Below are positions 32,463 through 44,400 of a stretch of DNA of 64,000 bases, one piece after another. The stretch spans positions 5,146,001-5,210,000 of the forward strand of contig BSDZ01000008.1 of NCBI GenBank assembly GCA_030268105.1, read 5' to 3'. Position numbers and translations under genes: made by a program. The DNA comes from Volvox africanus (taxonomy: Eukaryota; Chlorophyta; Chlorophyceae; Chlamydomonadales; Volvocaceae). Every line of letters begins with the position of its first letter. The stretch's first letter is position 1. The notes beneath the pieces were generated by a model. It saw nothing but the letters and a program-made list of their open reading frames with translations, had not been told where the DNA came from and did no database searches.

Positions 32463-35400
32463 GATTGGAACGCAAAGGCCTTGGCCAGAGCCGCTCTCGC
32501 TGCGAAGGTTGTAGTGGTAACATCGACCGATGGCGATCTGCGCCGTGAGCGACGCCCAGACGTCCAGACGTCCAGACATCACTCACCTGACCACTTTGGC
32601 TTTCCGCCACATGCTTGGTGTGCGGTGGATGACGGCTGTCCAACTGAATGCGTTTCTTGGTATTCGCAGCTGTCGTTCCCTCTTGTGAAGTAGCGCTCGG
32701 CGCCGGCCCTCAAACGCTGTGCCCGACAGGGCCTCAGGCTCCTGCCCAATCCTTCTCCTATCCCTCCTTTGGCATAGTGTTGTTTGCTTGGCACGAGCAT
32801 TGGTTTGTGCGTCAGTTGGAAATTCTTTCCGTCGTCACCGTCATGCCGGCATCGCAGATGACCACCGTGTATTCGTGTATTGAAGATGGCCGCAACGAAG
32901 GGACACCCGCCGCAGCGGCAGCAGGAGCGCCAGCAGGAGCGCCAGCAGGAGCGCCAGCAGGCCTCGTTGACCCGCTGAACTGCCATCAGTATTTAGGAAA
33001 TTCACAGGGAGCCGATCGCCAGGCCGCGTCCATAGCCGCCTCGTCTCCGCACAGCTCCAGGGTGGCCCCTGCGGGAATGCCCTTCGGGTCTGGCGGTGGG
33101 GCCGTCACAGCCTGTAGCCTTGGCGGCGGTGGTAGCGAAACCACCAACCCTGCCTCTACGGCCATGTCTCGGCTGCCCCATGACCTTGCCGAACTGGCGG
33201 CGGCGACTGGAGGGGCGTTTACTGATTTTGCGGTCTTGCCGCTCATGTCGGGTGGCGAGGTGGTTGGAGCCGTGACGCTAGGGCTGCACCGGTGGGTAGA
33301 AGTGTTTGACCGCCAAACGGAAATCTTGTGGGTTGGGAGGCTGGATGGGCAGGCTGGGCGGGCTGGGTGCGATGCACGGCTGGGATGGGTTTCGCAGTGG
33401 GTATTGCACCATTAGACCAAAGTGCATTGTGGGGCTAGGGCTAAAGAACATTGTGCTGGGTTGTACTTGGGCAGTTTTCGGTATGCTGGTGGCAGGTCAT
33501 GCGCTAATTGCGCTAATTGAAAGCGAGCGGGCAACCGGCAACCGCCGTTTCAGCGATTGGCAACGACCGCAATGGTGGTCGCAGCAGCAAAATATGGCGC
33601 ATCCAGATCAGCCTGTTTGGTATTCGAATGGCATGTTGGACTGGCTGCTGATAACCAGCTTGGATCTTCACCATATGGATAATGCCTCCTTGGATCACCT
33701 TATGCAACTGCGAGTTGTCAACGACCAGATCTAAACTGCCTGGACCTTCCGAATTCAGCATGTCATGGCATATCAGGGACATCTGTCGTTTCTTCCCCTG
33801 CTTGCCAGCCGGGCAGAGATATGAGTCGGTTCCCATTATAAAACGATTCACAGCAGTGGGCCACTGTTTGCCATCCCATAACCTCTGTGGGCCTTCCTCT
33901 CATACACGACATCTCCAATCTCTTTCGCATGACTCCCGCACATCCAGGGCGCAAATTCCACCGCAGCGACGCTCCGGCAGTCGGAAGGACGATGCCTCAC
34001 GCCGTAATTCGGCCCCAAATAGCACCGTCCCTGTCGCCACTACTGTGACCGACAGCGGGATTGCGACCACCGGCGGCGGTGGTGGCGCGGTTGTTTCTGC
34101 GGTCGCAGCTACCTTCACGGGTGTTCAGCGCTCTCCGTCATCGCTTACTGACCGCATCCGCCGCGCCCTTACCCGGGATAGGGACAAGGACCGGGAAGAC
34201 GAGGACGCCTCTGGGCCCATCAGCCGCGCCGGTAGCGCCACAGCAGGCGGTCAGAAGCAAAGCGGCTGTCGGGTGGTAATGTCCGCAACCGCACCTGCTG
34301 CCGCCAGCTCCCCTCCTCCTCTACCCTCGATCTGTTGGCTGCATTCTGCTGCGAGCGTGTACCAGTTGAGCCAGCTGGCGCATTTCCTTGGGTATGGCTT
34401 TTTCTCGGACACGGAACAGTCATCGTTTGTGGCGCAGAGCTGCAGCTTGGTCAGCGGGGTGTCGGCCGCGCCGGATGTGCAGGTGGGCTGGGGAAGGCAA
34501 GGTGGGGCTGGAGGACGCCAAACGCAAATATTAGCAGTGGCTGACCTGTGACTGAGCCCCCAGTTGCCTAGAGCACACAAATGAGCCTCCTGATGTCGTG
34601 TGAAACTCCAATGCTGTCAGTGTGGGCTGCTGCAGTGCCGTTGTGCTACAGGCTGAAGATGGGAGCATGGGTCGCCGTTTTGCACACGGGGCCTTTGCTA
34701 CGGGCCAGGGACACACAGCTCATGTTGTCATGTTATGAATATGAAAGCAACATGAAGGGGAGCTATTTGAGTCGGGCACGCATGTGCTGTAGCCACCTGA
34801 ATGAGTTGGCCCTACGCAGTCTGTGCAGCAAAAGTGGGTACCCCAACACGCCCACAAGTCCGTCCGGTCCGCGCCCGTCTCGACCTCGGACTAACTACGC
34901 TAAATCTTGACCTACCCTCATTGTACCTTGTCAATCAGAACCTTGTCAATTGCCTCATTGGGACGTCCAAGAGCCTTATATACCAGCGCTTCCGGCTGCA
35001 GGTACGATCCCTTGCATCCCAGGTTCATCATTACGCAGTCCTCAGGCTGGGGACCTGGAACATCAGGGATCTAATCAGGGAGGGCTCGGAGTCGGGGTTC
35101 CAAGGGGGAAGGGGGCGCAGGTTGGTTACATTAGCACGGGTACCCACACCCCACGTAGCAGTAAGTACTAGCCGCACGGCCCCTTCAGACATACGGTAGA
35201 CTTTCTGGTTTGATGTGTAACGCGCTAGCTATCCGTATGGATAGCGCCAAATTGCAATGGTCTAGCACGCAACGTGGCGTGCCATAATGTCATGCTGCGC
35301 CCCACTGGGCCTCAGGCCCAATGCCTTGTGGCACTGGTTCACAGCAGCGGCACCACCGCCGCCTTTTTTAAGCAGCAACGCACACCGCGCGGCTCTACTG

Positions 35401-38400
35401 CCCGCGCGGGAGGCGTGGTGGGAGCCGCAACATCTACCATGACAGTGCAGGGCCGCGCCCAGTCGCAGAGAGACATGGCCTCGCAGCCGAGACCGTTGAC
35501 GATCGGTGCAGCGGCGGGCGCCGCAGCGGCAGCTGGCGGAGGGATTGGTGTCAGTAACCCCGCCGTTGTGGCCAGCGCGGGTTATTGCGGACCCGGAACG
35601 GGGGGAGCGCTGCCGGCTGCTGCTGCGCTGCTGCAAGCCAACCTGAGCAATACCTCTGGTGGGGCCGGGGGCGGCGGGGCTGGAGGCGGTGGTGGGGGCG
35701 GCGGCGTGTCCTCCAGCCTGCATGGCCTATCCGCAGTCTTGCTGGGCCGCAAGACGCGCAGCCAGTCGCAGATGCGCACGACGCGGAGTATCCCCCTGCA
35801 GGTGCGTGCTCTTCACAGGGTGAGGCGTGGAGTTCAACAGGGATGGGTAGCAGAGCGATGGGGACACCAACAGGCAACAGCCATCAAGCTGTTAGACAAA
35901 ATTTACGGGGTCTAGTATACCGATGGATGGTCCATATGCAGCTCCACTCGCCGGTGGGTATTCGCCCTCTTGAGGTGCCTGGCACGGTAAATAGGTCTTC
36001 TCTTCCATCTAATCGCCTGAATCTGTGGTTCCATGGGGTGGAACAACAAGTTGAGGCAAGGATTCCCATTACCCTAGATCCGCAGTCTGGCCCTCTTGTG
36101 TATCTGTGCACCGGTGTGGATGAAAATTATTCTTTTCATGTTGGCACTTGGGTTTTTCCCAGATTGCGTGCTTGCTACCTGACTGACTGTATCCTACTAG
36201 TCCGTGCCGCTCTATTCATCACCACCCTTTCCCCACCCACTACCGTACCTCACCCCGGGCACATCCGGGCTCGTCCTTTCCATGCCTCCGGGGGGTCCAG
36301 GATCCTGACAACTTGATGGGCTACGTCTCCGAAACCCTGTCCACTAGCGTGACGGTGAGAGGGCGGCAGCTGGTTGGTTTTGGATGGGTAGTGGGTGGTA
36401 AAGTCTTGGCAAAATGACAATCAATGGAAAGGGATTACACAAATCCACTGAGCATCACCAGCCCCCACCCACGGTTGCAGGCCCGCAATTTGCTAGGTGG
36501 ATTGGACGCTGCTACCACCTGTAAAACTTCCCTTTGAGTCCCTTAATCGTGTGTTTATGATGTCCTCTTGTCCTTTTCCGTTTGCGCATAATACGCAGTC
36601 ATGGTTTTTCATCCCCTGACCTTCCTCTCCCCTTTCCCCGTATTCGGGGCTCTGTATGCAACGTACCTGACCGTCATTCCTTCCTCCATCCCGTACTTGT
36701 CGTCCCGCGTGCCCACGCAGGCCACCGTCATCTCCCTGTCTCATACGTTGCTGCACGATGCACTTCACTCGCAACCGCCCGCGGGCACAGCTGTGCGCAG
36801 CTGTGCGGATACACTGGCCCGGGACGGGGCGCCCATCCGAGACATTTCGCTGGCTTGCAGGCTATGCGACTCCAGATTTGGAGCAGGTAGGGGGAGCAAT
36901 CGTACAGTCCGCAGCACAAGATTAGCAGGAAAACGACGGAGCCACACTTGCAGCCCCGTATGGGCGTTGCGTATTGAAGGGAAAGAGCACAAAGGATTGA
37001 GCGCAGATCGGCAGCCCGACATGACAGCATCAAGTGACTGAACATTGGCCTCATTTACAGCCAAACTCGATAGGGAAGATAGGACACCACGTGATAGGAA
37101 CCCAATGCCCGTGGGTTCCGTCTCCAAGCTAAGCTGATGGGAGTGGTGGGGACGAAGGCATCGGATGGGGTTCCAATTTGGGTAGGTTGCACGACCCATA
37201 GTTTCCCGTTCATCCATCCACACGGGTACAGAATTTACAATTCACAGCGCGATCGTAAAGGTCTACAATACATGAATCCATGCCTTATCCTCTCAACGGC
37301 AACCCAGCTGTCCTTTATCACTTCGATGTTCATCGCAGCGCCTCTCGCTTCTGGCGCTGCCGTTCTGCTCCCCTGCCGTTCTGCTGCCGTTTTCTGTATT
37401 GTGTTCAGTTCCTTATTGGCTCGTCGCCCTTAGACCGGGTTTTCGCCCCTCACCTATGCAGGATTGGGCGGCGCCCTGGGTGAGGACTCCGTAAACAATA
37501 GCGGCGCCTTCGCAGGCCATTCTGCCAGCCACGCCCCCCCTTTATCCGCCTCCCCGTCCATGCTACGCAAGAGCACCTGCGGCAGGTATGCCCCGTTGGG
37601 CAGCCTGGTCATTGCGTTGGGGTTGGGCTTTGGCGCCGCAGCAGTCGGAGCTGGCACGGGCAGCACACGCGTCAGTGGCGTGGGGGTCCGGTCCAGCCCC
37701 GATGTCGGCCAGTCGAGGGGCCTTATGGAGGCACATCCTGTCAGCATGGGCGAGGAAACCAGCTTCCAGAACACTATGGGGGGGCAAGTCGCAGGGGGCA
37801 TCGGTACCGGTGTTGGCGGGAGCGGTCTTGGCGTTGGCGTTAATGCTGGCGTCGGCGGCGGGGTCATGATAGGCAGCACCGGTAACGAGCCTATCTTAGC
37901 TTTGTACGTGGGCTTCCGCGAGGTTTTGCAAGAGTCTGTTTTGGAGCGGGTGCTGGAGGAGATGACGCAGGTGGCGGAGGTAAGGAAACAGAAAATATGT
38001 GTTTGTATGCGTCTGTGAAGATGGAGCTGGGGAAAGGGTAATTGCGGATCTAGACGGTGACTTGCATTTGGAATGTATATTTATGAATGAGAATATATAA
38101 GTGCGCATTAGGGGTACCAGGGGAAAGCAGAAATGGTCGTGGTGTTGCAGGTGTTGATCAGTGCAAGTGTTGTTGGTGCCAACATCCTGCAGAAAAGGTG
38201 CTCCTGAACGAGAAAGAAAACAGCTGTTTCGCAAGAATGTGTGAATGGGTCTATGACTCGGTTGACACGCGAGCATTCATGGCGCTGGAGGTCGTGTTTA
38301 TTTGGCAGCTGACGATGTCGCAAGATGCGAAGCACTTCCCTGGTGCCTCTCCCTGCCATACTCCCAACCCCAACCCCGTTCTCAAGCGCTATACTTTGGC

Positions 38401-41400
38401 GTCCATTCGATGGCCATGGTCATTCTTGCAGACAATTTCTTCCATACACCCAGAACTCGTAGCCAGCTCGCCGTTCTTTATACAGCCAATAACCTTCTTC
38501 GTTCGCCATTCGTTACTTACCAAATATGTAGAGTACTGCAGGCTTCCAGTTTCAATCCTTCCGCCTTCCCCCCTTTTGTTTGCCCCAGCTCGTTGCCCCC
38601 AGTGTTCAGCAGCGGCTGCTGGGCTCGTTATTGAGTGAATGGGCCCAGATGAGCAGCCGATTGATGCACCCCTCCTCCTTCATAGGGGGCCAGTCGGTCC
38701 TATCTCAAGGGGCGGGAGGGGGGGGATCTCGGAGGGGACGGCGGAGGAGCTCGCATGAATGGACCGGTGCGGTACAGCGTGGGATTGAAGCGGTGGCGTG
38801 GGGATCTTGACATTTGCACCCAGTCCGGTCTGCACCCAGTCTGTCAGTCTGTCGTCATGTTGCCATGCACGCGCGGGGCCCCCTCACCTCAGCTGCCTCG
38901 TCCCCTGACCCACTGCCATTCTGCCATGGTGTGTGAGTGTGTGTATATGCTTGTCCCTCCCCTCTGTTGGGTCCTATATATTTTTTGTGGGCGCGGTTTC
39001 GCGGCTGCGTCGGTGGATAGGTGATGGTTTTGGCATTGCATCCACCATTGCATGCACCAGGGCCTTGTGGCGCGAATAGGCATGGTGGAAACGTCTTGGC
39101 AGACAGCCGGCAACCGCAGCGTAAATCCATGTAGCACAACTTCGAGAAAGAGATGTCCAAGAAAAGAAAACTATGGGTAGCTGTTGCTGACCGGGCTCTT
39201 TCAGTGAAGTCATCCGTTATAACATCTATCCCTAGCTTTTCCTTTCTTGGGATGATTTTTTCTGCCCCTGATCTGATAGCGATTATTACTAACAGTCGGA
39301 TTCTTCCGTTACACACGTCCTTAACCCTATGTTTTCATCCCAATGCCCACTGGAGCTCCTGGGCTCCTTTGACCAGAAACCAGCTATACTTAAGTCTATA
39401 CTTACTTCTCTCCATACCCCTAACCCTGATCCCCCGGGCGCCGCCTCCGCCCGCAGAGGCCCTAGGTACTGTGGAGTTGTGGGCCCCCTCCGCGTCCAAC
39501 CTATCTTTTGCACTAGAGGACCCTGCACCGCTCAGCCACCTGCAGGTGAGTTGGGGGCATGGCAGCGAGAACAATAGGGGGCGTCCGGGTGGGGCAGAGA
39601 GGAGGGATGGGGTTCTCATAAGTACAGCCAATCTTCCAGTATCCAGAAGCCAGGCTACGTGGCCCCTACATGCGGTTTCAGTGATTTACGTCCCCATCCT
39701 CCCCAGTTACTTGATGAATTAGCAACTCACCCACCTAGGTTAGCGCTGACTTAGGCTCGCGTGGTCCAGTGCTCAACACCACTGGAGGTCCATTCTACCT
39801 GTCCATTCTGCTTGTCCATTCTACCAACATGCCGTAACTAGCTCCCGTTAGCCAGCTGGCTCCATTTGTTTCAATACCAATCGGTTCTTCTTCTCCTTCT
39901 CCTTCTTTCAGCCTCCTTTAACCGTCCTTGGCTCAACCGTTCAAATCATGACACGATTGTGCTGCAATCCACGTCCCAAGCTCTTCAGCCCTCTCTATCA
40001 GTTCTCCCAAGACCCGCTTCGTCCGCTGGAATGAATCCCTGTTCCCTTCGGCCCGACCCTTCAGGTGCTGGTCAATTCGTTGCACTCCACCTTGTCTTCC
40101 ATACAAGTAGAGCGAGCGCTTGAGGAGGGGTGAGCAGGCGTACATGGCCCGTAGGCAGAGAGTGGAAGTAGTATTAGAGCAACAGGTTGGGGAAATGGGT
40201 TGGTTGGGGAAAAAAGGGTGGTTGGGGAAATGGGTTGGTTGGAGAAAAAAGGGTGGTTGGGGAAAAAAGGGTGGTTGGGGAAAAAGGGTGGTTGGGGAAA
40301 AAGGGTGGTTGGGGAAAAGCGTATGCGAAGAAGTGGCTGTGTCAAGCTTTTGTCGTCGCCGTACAATCGAGGGGATAACCTCAGTATCACATTACATTAT
40401 TCGCTAAATGTGTTGCGATGAAGGCGGCCAGCCATGAAGGCAGTGCCGTGTATTTGTTCTCATCCCATTGGATTTCTGTTCCCCACCCCCGCCCCCTTGC
40501 GCATTCCCAACTCCCCGCGCCGGATCCGGACTTTCAGTACCGACTCTCCACTTCTGGCCAACGACATGCGGGGCTTGGAGCTGCTGCAGCAGATTGGGCG
40601 GGGGGGCCAGGTGGGTTGGAGGTCGGGGATTGAGAATTTCCAAGGTATTCAGTCGGAGGAGGAAGTGCCCTCATGTCAACTCTCCCTCCCTGACTGCATA
40701 TGAACGTGATCGGCGGCAATTCTATTCCCTGTGGTGCTTCGGGTTATATGGCGCATTTTGCTTTATGAAATGCCCGTTCTAAGCTGCGGCGGTTCCCCGG
40801 TGCTGCCCAGGGTGTTGTGTACCGTGGTCGTATGCACGGCATCCACGTAGCCGTCAAGGTCATACCCACCGCGGAGGGTGAGTGAGGCGTGTGACAGTTA
40901 AGAGTTGGAGTTTGGGAGGAAGTATGCAAAAGGGTATATATATGCAAGGACCTTGATATTGGGGGATTGGGGAGGGGGCTGGGAGTCAGCGATGGAGAGG
41001 AGGGGACGGGAAGGGGCGGGAGAGGACCAAAGAGAGGGCAGAGGGAAGAGCGGAGCGTGTCGGGGAATGTACCTGTGAGACCCATCACCACCTGCGCTGC
41101 CAACTGTGCGCATTTTCGTTCATGATTTGTCTTCTCCTTGGCCAGGCGGGGGCGGTATGGGCCCGGTAGATCGCGATGTGGCGTTTGAACCCGACAATGT
41201 GGAGGCCGCGCGGCGGGCGGCTCGCCGGCAGCGGGCTTTACTGAGAGACGCGCTGGAGGTGGCCGCCAGTGCGGCGGTGGCCCATCCTCACCTGGTGCAG
41301 GTGGGATGGGGGCAGGATGAGGAAAGGGTTGTGGAAGGGGAGCACTGGCGATAAAGGATCAGGCTCCTGGGGAGGTTGCAAGTCCCTCGAGTGCTTGCGT

Positions 41401-44400
41401 GCCGAAATGTTGCTTTTGGGCTTTACATAACGAGTCGACATAACATAACGAGTTAACGATAGCTTTCTATGCCTGGCCTTGCAGCTGCATACCTACTTTA
41501 CGGACGTCATGGTGGTGGAGTACGAGGGAGACGAAGGAAGGTTCCGGTGGGTTTGCGTGTCTAGTTAGTCTGTGTGTATGTCTAGAGGAGAGGGAAGATG
41601 GGTGCAGGTGCAGCTCCCAAGCAAAGTGCGTGCTGTGGGTGCTATGTGCTTCGGTGTCCGAACTGGTGAGGGGCACTGTATTCCGCAGCGTCGAAATCTG
41701 GGACGATGAAGGGAGGGGATAGGCACCAGGAAACCGCAATCTTGGATTGGGTTGGGGGCGACGTACTACACACACATATATTTATATTTATATTTATATT
41801 TATATTTATATTTATATTTATATTTATATTTATATTTATATTTATATTTATATTTATATTTATATTTATATTTATATTTATATTTATATTTATATTTATA
41901 TTTATATTTATATTTATATTTATATTTATATTTATATTTATATTTATATTTATATTTATATTTATATTTATATTTATATTTATATTTATATTTATATTTA
42001 TATTTATATTTATATTTATATTTATATTTATATTTATATTTATATTTATATTTATATTTATATTTATATTTATATTTATATTTATATTTATATTTATATT
42101 TATATTTATATTTATATTTATATTTATATTTATATTTATATTTATATTTATATTTATATTTATATTTATATTTATATTTATATTTATATTTATATTTATA
42201 TGTGTGTGTGTGTATTACGTAAATATAAAAACCGGTTGTAATGGGACGATAGCAGATAGGACTGGCTTTATGATGCTGGAATCACGAGGATGGTATGCGT
42301 GTATATGTGTGTGTGTGTTTGGGCAAGGGACGAGGTGTTGGGAGCAGCTGCAGCTGTACTCCAGCAGCCCTAACAAAGTAATAGCCCTGGGATATCACAG
42401 GGCGGGTATCTGAACGGCAAATTCAGCAGTATTATATGGGCCCTGGCACGACCACCTCGCCCGACCATTTTGGGGTTATAGCCCCCAAATGTGCTAAAAA
42501 TGGTTGCCACAATGGTACCATACGTTGAAATGTTCAATACGGTGGTTACCGACGTGCGCTTCCCGTTTATCCCCATCCTGCCGACCCGCGGGTCAATTTC
42601 TTCACCCAGGCTCATGCACGTGGCGGACACTGCCCCCGGGGATCCTACGGGTGCCATCAACTTGGTACTAGTGCTGGAGTACTGCGACGGAGGTGGGGAG
42701 GGTGGAGGGATTGGTGGAAACGGAAGAACGACAGTCGTCCGGAACGACAGTCCTACGTGTCGGTGGTTGGGAATTTGGAAAAAAATTAAACACAATGGCG
42801 GACCGGCAAGTTCCAGAAGCCCAGATACTTCGAGTCACAGACGGGTGCTCGCCTCACCCTTTCGGCGCTCGCGCTCTGTCCTCTGCCAACTCCTCCTCTG
42901 CCCGACCAGGTAACCTGCGTCAGGCGATGGAGCGCGGAGTATTCTTCCGCAAGGATGCCCGACTCGTTGCCAGCCCCGCCTCACTCCCTGCTGCCAGGGC
43001 TGAGGCTGCGGGGGCAGGGGGAGCCGCGGCGGCGCTGGCGGCCGCTGCCGAGCTGCACCCCAACTTTGAGGTAGGGTGGGGACTGGGGTGGGGTGTTTAC
43101 GTTGATGTCCATCGCGACGGCAGGACGGATTGAATCGGTTATTATTATTTGGGAGTGGTTAATATTAATTGGGAGTGGTTATCATTTGGGTCACGGGGCC
43201 ATGGTAAAACTTGAATATGTGGTAGTATAGAGCATCATGGCGTTGTGCGGCACGATTTTAAAGCGGAGTATGCGAACCAGAACCAGGACGCCGGGTTGTC
43301 CACTCCGCCGCCTCCACCCGCGAGTAGGTAACTGGGGGGAAGAGAAAATTGTCGCGAGAGGTAGGGCCAGTAAAATCGGCGCCGTCGGTAAGTATCAACG
43401 GCTGTTGGGAGCCGCGAATCTGGTATGGAATCATTAAAACTTTTTTGTTGAATTTCAGATTTAACAGTAGGGTTTCTTTCTACCTTACTATTTGAACAAT
43501 ACCTAGCTTACGCCATTTCTTTAAGACTTTTATGTCAGATTAAATCTCAACTACTCCGAATCTATATTAGTAGTTAAATAAGTTTTGTACCTTATCCCAT
43601 GATGCTCATTCTAATTTGTACAGCTGTACTACTTGTATAGCCGTACAGGTAAATCGGGAGTGGTCTTCTTGGATAAAATAACTGGCCACGTCATATAATT
43701 TTGTTTGGCTTGGTCCTAATCCCGCGTCTGTGTTGCTGCGCCCACTGCCCGCATTCAGTTCATCTACCTGACGCTGCTGGAGGTGGCGCTAGCCATTCGC
43801 CACATGCATGCAATGAGGCTGGCGCACTGCGATGTGGGACACGAAAGATGGGAAATGGGTGGGAGTGAAACAGTTGTTGGGAAAGGGGAGAGCGAGGGAG
43901 AGGGAGAGGGTCCTTTGCAATATGGTTGTTTTGGTGCGTTAGCTAGTTACATGGTTTGGTGCCAATAGAACCACCACACCAAAAGACTTACCCTTGGTTT
44001 TACGTTTACGTTTACGTTCTGAAGCCCTTCACCCCCCCTTTTCCTGCTTTGGACGACGTCAGCCATTATCCGACCTTCGGGGTTAGCTAGTCCTCGTTCC
44101 TTCAGTACCAGCACCAGCACCAGGATTCGTTTAAGTCGGCCCCCCCCTCCCCTTCCATTTTTCCTCCAGTACTCACTGAAAATCACCTCATACTAAACCC
44201 ATACTTGCGTGCGTGCCACTGTGTTCCTCCGCTGCACCGCAGCTCAAGCCCTCCAACGTCCTGCTTCGCTCCGCCCCGCATGACCCACGGGGCTTTACCT
44301 GCAAGCTGTCAGACTTCGGTTGCGTGCAACTGATGAGGGACGTGGCCACAACCGCGGTCTCATCAACTGGAATGGAGGCAAACGCTGTCAATGGGGCCAC

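Noticed and set aside
40120..40421. Gly-Trp-Lys-rich frames
   Set aside because: Translation of a minisatellite within an intron flanked by well-supported exons.
41776..42213. CRISPR-like regular array
   Set aside because: No spacers; it is a perfect hexanucleotide tandem repeat. The same holds for the other tandem arrays.
41706..42413. A 235-residue repeated Ile/Phe (or Tyr-Ile, Leu-Tyr) protein
   Set aside because: It is a translation of the TATTTA array inside a kinase-gene intron; all three frames are open by chance of the repeat.
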